Source: Actinokineospora alba (GTDB taxonomy: Bacteria; Actinomycetota; Actinomycetes; Mycobacteriales; Pseudonocardiaceae). Taken from it: 64,000 nucleotides of DNA. The notes under the pieces were generated by a model. That model was not told the DNA's origin. It saw only the letters and a program-made list of their open reading frames with translations, and ran no database searches. Below are positions 1 to 8,282 of this stretch, piece by piece. Numbering within the stretch: the stretch's first letter is position 1; the number at the start of each line of letters is the position of its first letter. The stretch lies in NCBI RefSeq assembly GCF_004362515.1, contig NZ_SNXU01000001.1, positions 4,154,001-4,218,000 of the forward strand, read 5' to 3'. Position numbers and translations under genes: made by a program.

Positions 1-1
1 G

Positions 2-373
2 GGCGACGAGACGGCGTACCACCTCGCCGTCCTCGCCCACGAGTACGGGCACCATGTGCAGGCCCAGGCTGGCATCCTGCGCGCCGTCCAGGATCAGGAA
101 CGGGTCGCCGACGAAGCCGAGTTGCTCGAACTGAGCAGGCGCGTGGAGCTTCAGGCGAACTGCTTCGCCGGGGCGTTCCTGGCCGCCGTCGCCGGAAACG
201 GTTCGGTGGACAAGGACCTGGCGCAGGCTTCCGTCGACAGCTTCGACGACACGGTGAACAGCGACACCCACGGCAGCCGCAAGAACCAGTCCGCCTGGGC
301 GAAGGCAGGCTTCGAGGGCAAGTCCAGTGCCTCCTGCAACACCTGGCAGGCCCCCAGCGACGAGGTCAAATAA
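2..373 (+). CDS. Neutral zinc metallopeptidase (YpfJ-like), 3' part only
   Basis: This is the C-terminal 123 codons of a gene that begins before the window. An HEYGHH motif (a HExxH zinc-binding and catalytic site) lies at fragment residues 13-18. It is followed by a helical region rich in Ala and Gln and a Cys pair, as in the putative neutral zinc metallopeptidase family (PF04228, YpfJ-like). Members are usually secreted or membrane-anchored proteins of unknown substrate. The N-terminal part, with any signal or membrane segment, is outside the window. The TAA stop is followed at once by a short tandem repeat and then by the convergent DUF2293 gene. The family call is good; the physiological role is not known. 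Confidence 0.82.
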   Translation, partial: GDETAYHLAVLAHEYGHHVQAQAGILRAVQDQERVADEAELLELSRRVELQANCFAGAFLAAVAGNGSVDKDLAQASVDSFDDTVNSDTHGSRKNQSAWAKAGFEGKSSASCNTWQAPSDEVK

Positions 374-458
374 CCGCGAGTCGCCCGTTCCCGACAACGA
401 GTTCACCGTTCAGAACAGTGAGTTCGCAGTTCAGGACAGTGAGTTCGCAGTTCACGGT
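374..458. repeat. Intergenic 21-bp repeat block between convergent genes
   Basis: Directly after the metallopeptidase stop codon comes CCGCGAGTCGCCC, then three 21-bp units (396-416, 417-437, 438-458). Each carries the core GAGTTCRCMGTTCA. The last unit runs into the end of the convergent DUF2293 gene. The leading CCGCGAGTCGCCC and the AGTGAGTTCG core recur in the long palindrome at 47526-47673, so both belong to one dispersed intergenic family. Confidence 0.7.
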
Positions 459-1480
459 GCGCGCCACTCGGCGAGCACCCGCTCGATGTCGTCGCGGATC
501 CGCTCGCGCGCCTCGGCTCGGGCGACCCCGGCCATGAGCATCGCGTCGTACTCGGTCTCCTCGTGCCGGATGGCCGCGACCACCGCGAGCGTGACCGCGT
601 TCTCGTCCAGCGCCTGACCGGCCGCCGAACGCCCGACGCGGCCACTGGACCTTGTTCCCGCGTGCTCGGCGATCGCCTTCGCCCGCTCGATCGCCAGGCG
701 CGGGAACAGGTCGGCGATGCGCAGCGCGAACGCCGCCTGGAACTCGACGTCCTGGGCGGCGCGCCGCTCACGGTCGCGGGCTTTGCGCCGCTCCCGAAGT
801 TCCTCGTCGGCGAAGCACTGCTCCTCGGCGACGTCGAGCGCGCCCCGCTCGACCAGCAGTCCCCGCCGCTGGAAGCGTTTGCGGGACTTGTCCCACCGCA
901 CGACCACCGCGGCCAGCCCGCTGGCCTTGCGGGCGCGCCGGGTCAGTGCCGTGTCGCCCGACGGCAGGAACACCAGGTGGTCCATGTCCGCGCAGCCCAG
1001 GCACAGCGGGCGCTCGTCCTCCAGGAAGTGGAAGTCGCCGGTGTCCTGGCACTGCGAGCAGTACCAGTGCTTGTCCGGCTGGATGACCACGAGATCCGGC
1101 ACTTTCCGCTGCCGTTCCAGCACTTTCTCCCGCCGCGCCGCGGGCAGTTCGGGGTCGGTCCAGTGGGTGCGGTACCGCTTGTCGTCGGTCCCGCTGAAGA
1201 CCAGGGCCCGGCGATCCCGGGTCGCGGCGATGTAGTCCACTTCGGACGGTGCGAGCCCGCGCTCCTCGGCCCACTCGTGCAGCAGTTCGACAACCTCGGC
1301 CATCCGCTCCGCGGGCACGGCCGCGACCTGGTCCAGCTGCGGCGTCCGGCCTTGCTCCCACGACTCGACCACGCGCCCGCTGAGCCAGCCCAGCCCGGTC
1401 ATCACGTCGAGCGGGCTGACGAACTTCTTGCGGCGCAGCAATTCCTCGGCGACCGCGGCCACCCGTCCGGCAAGTCTCAT
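452..1480 (-). CDS. DUF2293 domain-containing protein
   Basis: This 342-residue protein of unknown function is the last gene of a three-gene minus-strand operon with the SWIM protein (4-bp overlap) and the SNF2 helicase. A zinc-ribbon-like set of cysteines (C141, C144, C160, C163) sits in the middle. It is followed by a basic, Arg-rich helical segment (about 180-245) and a C-terminal DUF2293 domain (about 250-340) with the family signature HEETEYD ... GVARAEAR. The Arg-rich stretch and the zinc ribbon suggest nucleic-acid contact, which is inference. The operon context suggests it acts with the helicase. The start is ATG at 1480, inside the end of the SWIM gene. Confidence 0.75.
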   Translation of the reverse strand: MRLAGRVAAVAEELLRRKKFVSPLDVMTGLGWLSGRVVESWEQGRTPQLDQVAAVPAERMAEVVELLHEWAEERGLAPSEVDYIAATRDRRALVFSGTDDKRYRTHWTDPELPAARREKVLERQRKVPDLVVIQPDKHWYCSQCQDTGDFHFLEDERPLCLGCADMDHLVFLPSGDTALTRRARKASGLAAVVVRWDKSRKRFQRRGLLVERGALDVAEEQCFADEELRERRKARDRERRAAQDVEFQAAFALRIADLFPRLAIERAKAIAEHAGTRSSGRVGRSAAGQALDENAVTLAVVAAIRHEETEYDAMLMAGVARAEARERIRDDIERVLAEWRAP

Positions 1481-2292
1481 GAACCTTCCACCATGGTCCG
1501 GTACGCGGGTCGGAGGAACTCGACCATCGCCCGCCCACGCACGATCACCGGCAGCGGGTCGAGCTGGTCGAGCAGGGCGTCCGGTTTGTCCGCCGCGGCC
1601 GGTGCGTCCCCGGTGCGCGGGGATGGCTTGCCCCAGAAGGAATCGAGCACTGACGAGAGCGGTTCACCGACGTCCGCGGGCGCCGCGGTCACCGTGCTGT
1701 CGCGCAACGCCCGGAGATGATCCAGGAGTTCCTGTCTGCCGCGGCCGCGCCAGGCGAGCATCTCGAACGGGTCGGCGTCGAACGACTCGGCGAGCAGATA
1801 GCAGGCGGCGGCCAGGTGTTTGCACGGAACTTCCCAGTCCGGGCAGGAGCAGTCCATCGACAGTTCCCGCGACGAGTCGGGGAACAGCTTGAGTCCGACG
1901 GTGTCGAACACCGCCTCGATGTCGGCGGGCATCTCCCCGGCCAGCAGCTTCGCCATGAACAGCGCCTGCCCCGCAAGCGCTTTCTCCACTTCGATCCACT
2001 GCTCCGGGGTGAACGCCTTGATCCCGATGCGCGCCCGGTACGGCTCCGGCCGCGAGCCTTGGACCTGCGCGACGGCGATGCTGGTCGACAGCGACAGGCT
2101 CAACACCTGCCCCGCGCGCGCGTACCGCTTGCCGCGTTCGAGCCGCCCGCCCATGCCCAGCGACTCCAGCACCTCGAAGAACCGGCGGGACCACCAGGTG
2201 CGCGCGATGTCGCCGTGCTGGCTGCGCGTACGGATCCCGCCCTCGACCCGGATTGGCTTGGTCGGCTCGGTGCGCCACCACTCGTCACTCAC
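1477..2292 (-). CDS. SWIM zinc-finger family protein
   Basis: This 271-residue protein carries a SWIM zinc finger, CxC-x6-CxH, at C148, C150, C157 and H159, preceded by a beta-rich domain. SWIM fingers bind DNA or mediate protein contacts. In actinobacteria they are often encoded beside a SNF2-family helicase, as here: the start overlaps the helicase stop by 8 bp and the stop overlaps the next gene by 4 bp, so the three are probably translationally coupled. The likely role is a DNA-binding or scaffold partner of the helicase; no enzymatic motif is visible. Confidence 0.85.
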   Translation of the reverse strand: MSDEWWRTEPTKPIRVEGGIRTRSQHGDIARTWWSRRFFEVLESLGMGGRLERGKRYARAGQVLSLSLSTSIAVAQVQGSRPEPYRARIGIKAFTPEQWIEVEKALAGQALFMAKLLAGEMPADIEAVFDTVGLKLFPDSSRELSMDCSCPDWEVPCKHLAAACYLLAESFDADPFEMLAWRGRGRQELLDHLRALRDSTVTAAPADVGEPLSSVLDSFWGKPSPRTGDAPAAADKPDALLDQLDPLPVIVRGRAMVEFLRPAYRTMVEGS

Positions 2293-5200
2293 CGACGGCC
2301 TCCGCGGACAGGGTGACCAACTCGCGCAGTTCGGCGGTGGACAGCTCGGTCAGCCAGTCCTCGCCCGCGCCCACGACGAGCTGGGCAAGCGCTTTCTTCT
2401 GTTCGATCATCTTGTCGATCCGCTCCTCGAGCGTCCCGATGCAGACGAACTTGCGCACCTGCACGTCGCGCCGCTGCCCGATCCGGAAGGCGCGGTCGGT
2501 GGCCTGGTCCTCCACCGCCGGATTCCACCAGCGGTCCAGGTGGATCACGTGGTTGGCGGCGGTCAGCGTCAGGCCCGTGCCGCCCGCCTTGAGTGACAGC
2601 AGGAAGATCGACGGGCCGTCGCCGGACTGGAACCGCTCGACCATCGCGTCGCGCTGCTTCTTGGGCGTCCCGCCGTGCAGGAAGAGCACGTCGGTATCGA
2701 ACCGGGCGGCCAGATAGGGGACCAGCATCGCGCCGTAGCTCGCGAACTGCGTGAAGCACAGGGCGCGGTCGCCCTCGGCGAGCGCTTCCTCCAGGATGTC
2801 CTCCAGCCGGGCGAGCTTGCCCGAGCGGCCCGCGATGCGTGAGCCGTCGCCGAGGAACTGCGCCGGGTGGTTGCAGACCTGCTTGAGCTTGGTCATGGTC
2901 GCGAGCACCAGACCCTTGCGCTGCACGCCTTCGCTCTCCTCGATCTTGCCGAGCATGTCGTCGACAACCGCGCGGTAGAGCGTGGCCTGCTCGGTGGTGA
3001 GGTTGCAGAGCTGCTTCATCTCGATCTTGTCCGGCAGGTCGTCGATGATCGCCGGGTCGGTCTTAACCCGGCGAAGCACGAACGGGCCGGTGATCCGCCG
3101 CAGCCGGGCCGCGGCGTCCTCGTCGCCATAGCGCTCCACCGGGACCGCGTAGCGCGCACGGAACCGCGACAGCGGTCCGAGGAGTCCGGGGTTCGCGAAG
3201 TCCATGATCGACCACAGTTCGGCGAGCCGGTTCTCTACCGGCGTGCCGGTTAGCGCGATCCGGTGCCGCGCGGGCAGCGACCGAACGGCCTGCGCCTGCC
3301 GGGACGCGCTGTTCTTGATGTTCTGCGCCTCGTCGAGGACGATCCGGTCCCACGTCAGCTCAGCCAGCTCCGCGGTGTCGCGGGCGGCGAGGGCGTAGGT
3401 GGTGATGACCAGGTCGGTGCCCTCGACGGCGGCGGCCAGTTCCGGCCCGCTCATCCGGTCCGCGCCGTGGTGGACGTGGACTCGCAGGTCGGGGGCGAAC
3501 TTCTCGGCCTCGCGCTGCCAGTTGCCGACCACCGACATCGGGCACACCAGCAGGGTCGGCGCGCGGCCCGGTGTCGCGCGGGCGGCGACTTCGAGCGCGA
3601 GCAGCTGCACGGTCTTGCCCAGGCCCATGTCGTCGGCGAGGCAGGCGCCCAGCCCGAGCCGGTCCAGGAACGTGAGCCAGGCCAGCCCTCGGCGCTGATA
3701 GGGGCGCAGTTCGGCGGTGAAGCCCGCGGGCGTGTCGACCGGGTCGAGGGTGGCTTCGACGGACCCGCCGAGGAGGTCGGCCAGCCAGCCGGTGCCGCCG
3801 ACGTCGAGCAGCGGGACCGGGAACTCGCCGTCGTCCGGCGGCATCCCGGCCAGGTCGATGACCTCGCCCGCGGACATCTGCCCGCTGCCCGAGCGTTCGA
3901 GGAAGGCCAGGCCTGCCGCGAGCCTGCGCTGGTCGAGATGCATCCACTGGCCGCGGACCTTCACCAGCGGCACCTTGGCGGCGGCCAGCTCCTTGAGTTC
4001 GTGCTCGCTGAGGGTGAGGTCGCCCAGCGCCAGATCCCAGCGATAGTCGACCAGTTCGTCCTTGCCCAGCATGGTGTTGCGGCTGACCGTGCCCGCGGTG
4101 CCGCGCGACGCCGTGGTCAACCGCAGGCCGATGCCCGAGGACTGGCGCCACCAGGTCGGCAGCAGCACGCCGAACCCGGCCTGGTCGAGCGCGGGGGCGT
4201 GGCTGAGGAACCGGTGGGCGCCCTCGGTGTCGAGCTTCATGCCGATCGGCCGCGAGTCGCGCAGGGCGGTGTCGAGGTCGGGGAAGATCCGCGCCGCCTT
4301 CGCCAAGTCGGCGATCAGCAGCTCCTGCGGGCGGGTCACCCAGCGGTGCAGGACGCTCTCGCCGTTCCACACCTGCGCGGCGGGCACGAGGACGCTCGGG
4401 TCGTCGGCGGCCTGCAGCAGGAACTCGACCTCCCACTGCTCGGCCTGCTCCGGGGACTTCAGCCGCAGACACGTGCGGACCGGGTTCTGGTGCGCGGCGC
4501 CGGACCGCCAGGTGTCGAGCTGGCGGCTCAGCAGGTCGACCAGGGAGCTGTCGGCATCGATGTGCGGGTCCCCGGTCAGCGCGTTGAGGAACGCCCCGGA
4601 CGCCTCCTCAATTGCCCGGTAACTACCCGGGGGCGCGACAGGGGAGTCGGCGAGCCTGCTTCGCGCGACCCCGTCGACCATGGCGTCGAGCAGTTGCCGC
4701 AGCACGTCGTCGGCGTCGCGCCCGTCGAGCAGGTCGGGCTCGAACTGCTCCGCGCGCGCCACCGGCGGGACGCTGTCGCGCAGTCGGGCGAACCGGGCGG
4801 CGTCGGCTCCGGAGAGCACCGGCCGCCAGCGCGCCGCCGGACCGTCGGCCTCGGTGACGATGGCGGGCAGCACCCGCCCGCGGTCGACGAGGTCTTCGGC
4901 GAGCGCGGCCACGGTGGCGACGAAGCGGACACTCGCGCCTGGCCGGATGTCGTCGTCGAGGTCGAGCAGCCGCGGCAGTTCGGCGGCCAGCGCGGCCGGT
5001 TCGCAGCCGAGGACCGGCACCTGCCAAGGCCGCAGCGTGACCTCCCCGCGCGGCTTGGCGAGGATGACCATGGGGTCGCGGACCAACTCGGGGGAGTCGA
5101 CCGGCGCGGCCGGTCGGGAGGGCAGCAGGACCGGCAGCGTCCGGGCCTTGGCGGCCACGCCGAGCCGGTCGGTGAGGACGTCGGAGGGCACCGCGAACGG

Positions 5201-5305
5201 ATGTGCCCGAGCCGTTCGACTCGCGCGGCGCGGGGGCAACTCCGAATCCTCAGCCCACAGCGCCACCTCTCCCGCAGCCGTGGCCAGACAGTGCAGCGCC
5301 AACAC
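2285..5305 (-). CDS. SNF2-family DEAD/DEAH-box helicase
   Basis: This 1006-residue protein has two parts. The N-terminal ~500 residues form the helicase-associated region typical of bacterial SNF2/HepA-like proteins. The C-terminal half is the SNF2 ATPase, with Walker A DDMGLGKT near residue 558, motif II DEAQ near 655, and the SNF2 C-terminal signature DRWWNPAVEDQATDRAFRIG near 930. It should be an ATP-dependent double-stranded DNA translocase acting on protein-DNA complexes. It is the first gene of the operon with the SWIM and DUF2293 genes. The ATG at 5305 gives the full domain set. Only 36 bp separate it from the end of the upstream codirectional peptidase gene, so read-through is possible. 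Confidence 0.9.
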   Translation of the reverse strand: MLALHCLATAAGEVALWAEDSELPPRRASRTARAHPFAVPSDVLTDRLGVAAKARTLPVLLPSRPAAPVDSPELVRDPMVILAKPRGEVTLRPWQVPVLGCEPAALAAELPRLLDLDDDIRPGASVRFVATVAALAEDLVDRGRVLPAIVTEADGPAARWRPVLSGADAARFARLRDSVPPVARAEQFEPDLLDGRDADDVLRQLLDAMVDGVARSRLADSPVAPPGSYRAIEEASGAFLNALTGDPHIDADSSLVDLLSRQLDTWRSGAAHQNPVRTCLRLKSPEQAEQWEVEFLLQAADDPSVLVPAAQVWNGESVLHRWVTRPQELLIADLAKAARIFPDLDTALRDSRPIGMKLDTEGAHRFLSHAPALDQAGFGVLLPTWWRQSSGIGLRLTTASRGTAGTVSRNTMLGKDELVDYRWDLALGDLTLSEHELKELAAAKVPLVKVRGQWMHLDQRRLAAGLAFLERSGSGQMSAGEVIDLAGMPPDDGEFPVPLLDVGGTGWLADLLGGSVEATLDPVDTPAGFTAELRPYQRRGLAWLTFLDRLGLGACLADDMGLGKTVQLLALEVAARATPGRAPTLLVCPMSVVGNWQREAEKFAPDLRVHVHHGADRMSGPELAAAVEGTDLVITTYALAARDTAELAELTWDRIVLDEAQNIKNSASRQAQAVRSLPARHRIALTGTPVENRLAELWSIMDFANPGLLGPLSRFRARYAVPVERYGDEDAAARLRRITGPFVLRRVKTDPAIIDDLPDKIEMKQLCNLTTEQATLYRAVVDDMLGKIEESEGVQRKGLVLATMTKLKQVCNHPAQFLGDGSRIAGRSGKLARLEDILEEALAEGDRALCFTQFASYGAMLVPYLAARFDTDVLFLHGGTPKKQRDAMVERFQSGDGPSIFLLSLKAGGTGLTLTAANHVIHLDRWWNPAVEDQATDRAFRIGQRRDVQVRKFVCIGTLEERIDKMIEQKKALAQLVVGAGEDWLTELSTAELRELVTLSAEAVGE

Positions 5306-5341
5306 GCGCTAGACCCTACAGACAGGCACCGACAGGCTCGT

Positions 5342-7351
5342 TCACTGCAGTGTGCGCAGCAGGAACTCGTAGACGATGGCCGACATGAACGCCCGCTGCT
5401 CGTTGTCCGCCGCCGCCCCGTGCCCGCCCTCGATGTTCTCGTAGTACTTCGGTTCATAACCGAGTTCGCGCATCCTCGCCGCCATCTTCCGCGCGTGACC
5501 CGGGTGCACCCGGTCATCGCGCGTAGAGGTGATGAAGAAGGCAGGCGGATACTCCCGTCCACTGTGGACGTTGTGGTACGGCGAGAACTCCTTGAGGTAA
5601 GCCCAGTCCGCCGGGTCATCCGGGTCGCCCCACTCGGCCATCCAGGACGCGCCCGCCAACAGCAGGTGGTACCGGCGAAGGTCGAGCAGCGGGACCTGGC
5701 TGACGACCGCGCCGAACAGCTCCGGGTAGCGGGTCAGCATGACGCCCGCGAGCAGGCCGCCGTTGCTGCCGCCCTGCATGCCCAGGCGCGACGGGGTGGT
5801 GACGCCGCGGGCCACGAGGTCGCGCGCGACCGCCGCGAAGTCCTCGTACGCGCGGGGGCGGTTCTCGCGCAGCGCCGCGCGGTGCCACGCGGGCCCGTAT
5901 TCGCCGCCGCCGCGGATGTTGGCGACCACGTAGGTGCCGCCCTGGGCGAGCCACGCGCGGCCCATGCCGCCCGCGTAGGACGGGGTCAGCGAGATCTCGA
6001 AGCCGCCGTAGCCGTAGAGCAGCGTGGGCCCCTTCGGGTCACGTCCGGCGACCACGAAGTAGGGGACCTTCGTGCCGTCGTCGGACGTGGCGAAGTGCTG
6101 TTGGACCGTGAGGCCCTCGGTGTCGAAGAACGCGGGCGCCTGCTTGAGGGCCTCGACCTCGCCGCCGATCTCGCCGCGCAGCAGGGTCGCGGGCTGCAGG
6201 TAGCCGCTTACGTTGAGCAGGTACTCGTCGCTGTGGTCCGGGTCGGTGTCGATCACGTCCGCGGAGCTGAGCTCGGGCGCCCCAGGAAGCGGTGCGCGCG
6301 TCCAGCCGTCCGGTCCTGGAGTCAGCGCTTCGAGCTTGGTCTTCACATCGACCAGCTCATTGAGGATCAGGTGGTTGCGGGTCCAGGAGTAGCCGGCCAG
6401 CGAACTGTGCGCGTCGGGCTCGAACAGGACCGTCAGTGAGCGCTCGCCCGCGAGGAAGGCGTCGAAGTTCGCGGCGAGCAGCGAGCCGGACCGGTAGGTG
6501 GTGTCGGCCACGGTCCAGTCCGAGCGCAGCCAGACCAGCAGCCACTCGCGGTGGGCGTCGGAGGTGGCGTCGTCCGGCACGTCGATGCGGACCAGGCCGC
6601 CGGGGGTGCGCACGAACTCCTCGGAGGTGAAGAACTCCGGGTGGCGGCCGACGAAGTCCCGCTCGAACCCGGGGGTGGAGTCGTGCACCGCGTAGGCGGA
6701 GACGTCCTCGGGCTTGCCCTCGAACACGGTGACCGCCTCGGCCAGCGGTGTGCCGCGGTGCCACTCCTTGATCACCCGCGGGTAACCCGAGGTGGTCAGC
6801 GAGCCGTCGCCGAAGTCGGTGCCGACGTAGATCCGGTCCGCGTCGATCCAGCCGACCCGGGACTTGGCCTCCGGCAGGGTGAACCCGTCGGCGACGAACT
6901 CGCCGGTCCGCAGGTCGAACTCGCGGACCACCGTGGCGTCGGCGCCGCCGCGGGAGAGCTCTACCAGCGCGAGGTGGTAGTCGGGCTTGAGGACCGCGGC
7001 ACCGGCCCACACCCAGTTCTCGTCCTCACGCTCGGCGAGCGCGTCGACGTCGAGCAGGACCTCCCACTCGGGTTCGGCGGTGCGGTACTGCTCCAGCGTG
7101 GTCCGCCGCCACAGTCCCCGCACGTGGGTGGCGTCCTGCCAGAAGTTGTAGAGGAACTCGCCGCGGCGCCGCGGGTACGGGATCCGGTCGTCGGCGTCGA
7201 GGACCTCCCTGATTCCCGCGCGAAGAGAGTCGAAACGCTCGCCCGCCAGCTCGGCCGTGGTCTCGGCGTTGCGCGCCTTCACCCAGTCCAGGGCGGTCTC
7301 GTCGGTGACCTCTTCCAGCCACAGGTACGGGTCGTCGAGTCCCTCAGTCAT
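5342..7351 (-). CDS. Prolyl oligopeptidase family serine peptidase (S9A)
   Basis: This 669-residue cytosolic peptidase hydrolyses short peptides, probably after proline. The N-terminal ~400 residues form the beta-propeller and the C-terminal part the alpha/beta-hydrolase. The nucleophile lies in GGSNGG (Ser near 527), the acid in TRDDRVHPG (Asp near 612) and the base in EGGHG (His near 642). All triad residues are present. ATG 7351 was chosen because it begins MTEGLDDPYLWLEE, the usual N-terminus of the family; the frame stays open upstream to 7438, but that stretch overlaps the divergent LLM gene and has no family similarity. No signal peptide was seen. Confidence 0.92.
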   Translation of the reverse strand: MTEGLDDPYLWLEEVTDETALDWVKARNAETTAELAGERFDSLRAGIREVLDADDRIPYPRRRGEFLYNFWQDATHVRGLWRRTTLEQYRTAEPEWEVLLDVDALAEREDENWVWAGAAVLKPDYHLALVELSRGGADATVVREFDLRTGEFVADGFTLPEAKSRVGWIDADRIYVGTDFGDGSLTTSGYPRVIKEWHRGTPLAEAVTVFEGKPEDVSAYAVHDSTPGFERDFVGRHPEFFTSEEFVRTPGGLVRIDVPDDATSDAHREWLLVWLRSDWTVADTTYRSGSLLAANFDAFLAGERSLTVLFEPDAHSSLAGYSWTRNHLILNELVDVKTKLEALTPGPDGWTRAPLPGAPELSSADVIDTDPDHSDEYLLNVSGYLQPATLLRGEIGGEVEALKQAPAFFDTEGLTVQQHFATSDDGTKVPYFVVAGRDPKGPTLLYGYGGFEISLTPSYAGGMGRAWLAQGGTYVVANIRGGGEYGPAWHRAALRENRPRAYEDFAAVARDLVARGVTTPSRLGMQGGSNGGLLAGVMLTRYPELFGAVVSQVPLLDLRRYHLLLAGASWMAEWGDPDDPADWAYLKEFSPYHNVHSGREYPPAFFITSTRDDRVHPGHARKMAARMRELGYEPKYYENIEGGHGAAADNEQRAFMSAIVYEFLLRTLQ

Positions 7352-7385
7352 GCCGCCAGTGTGCCGCATCAGTAGCGTGGGGCTC

Positions 7386-8282
7386 GTGCTGATCGGATTC
7401 GCTGCCCCGGTGTCAGGCTCGTGGGCGACAGTGGCCAACCTCGTGCGGGTCGCCGCCCGCGCCGAGGAACTCGGCTACCACTCGGTGTGGACGTTCCAGC
7501 GGCTGCTCTCGCCGCCGGACGGCAGTTGGGGTGAGTCCTACCGGTCGGTCCTCGACCCGGTCGCGGCGACGTCGTTCCTCGCCGCCCACACCAGCCGGGT
7601 GCGGCTCGGCATCGCCGTGCTCAACCTGCCGTTCTTCGCCCCGCCGCTGCTGGCCAAGCAGCTGGCCACCCTCGACGTGCTCAGCGGCGGCAGGCTCGAC
7701 GCGGGCCTGGGCATCGGGTGGGCGAAAGAGGAGTACGCCGCCGTCGGCGCGGACATGGCGGGCCGCGGCAAGCGCGCGGAGGAATACCTGCCGCTGCTGC
7801 GCCGGTTCTGGACCGACGACGTCGTCGAGCACGACGGCGAGTTCTACCGCGTGCCCGCGACCCGGATGGATCCCAAGCCGGTGCAGCCGGGCGGCCCGCC
7901 GATCCTGCTCGGTGCGACCGCGGAACCGGCGTTGCGTCGCGCGGGTCGGCTCTGCGCGGGCTGGGTGAGCAGCAGCCGCGCCGACCTCTCCGCTATCGGC
8001 GATTCGGTCAAGATCGTGCGCGAGGCCGCGGCCGACGCGGGCCGCGACCCCGATCAGCTGCGGTTCGTGTGCCGAGGCGCGGTTCGCGTGCGCGCGGAGC
8101 GGACCCGTCCACTCACCGGCACGCTTGAGCAGATCCGCGGCGACTTCGCGTTGCTGGCGGAGCAGGGCGTCACCGAGCTGTTCATCGATCTGAACTTCGA
8201 CCCGGAGATCGGCTCCCCGGACGTCGACCCGGCCGAGTCGATGCGCCGGGCCGAGGACGCCCTGACCGCGTTCGCGCCTTAG
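7386..8282 (+). CDS. LLM-class F420-dependent oxidoreductase
   Basis: This is a luciferase-like monooxygenase-fold protein of 298 residues. It begins VLIGFAAPVSGSWAT and contains the typical RAEELGYHSVWTFQR and LDAGLGIGWAKEEY blocks, characteristic of the TIGR03619-type F420-dependent oxidoreductases of actinobacteria. It would use reduced F420 (or FMN) to reduce an unknown substrate. GTG 7386 aligns with the family N-terminus; GTG 7377 is an alternative. The start lies 34 bp from the divergent peptidase start, so both genes share a very short promoter region. Its 3' end overlaps the convergent MuiA gene by 4 bp. Confidence 0.88.
   Translation: MLIGFAAPVSGSWATVANLVRVAARAEELGYHSVWTFQRLLSPPDGSWGESYRSVLDPVAATSFLAAHTSRVRLGIAVLNLPFFAPPLLAKQLATLDVLSGGRLDAGLGIGWAKEEYAAVGADMAGRGKRAEEYLPLLRRFWTDDVVEHDGEFYRVPATRMDPKPVQPGGPPILLGATAEPALRRAGRLCAGWVSSSRADLSAIGDSVKIVREAAADAGRDPDQLRFVCRGAVRVRAERTRPLTGTLEQIRGDFALLAEQGVTELFIDLNFDPEIGSPDVDPAESMRRAEDALTAFAP

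Noticed and set aside
3263..6439. A 1058-codon plus-strand frame across the SNF2 helicase and peptidase genes
   Set aside because: It crosses two well-supported genes on the other strand and has no recognisable domains.
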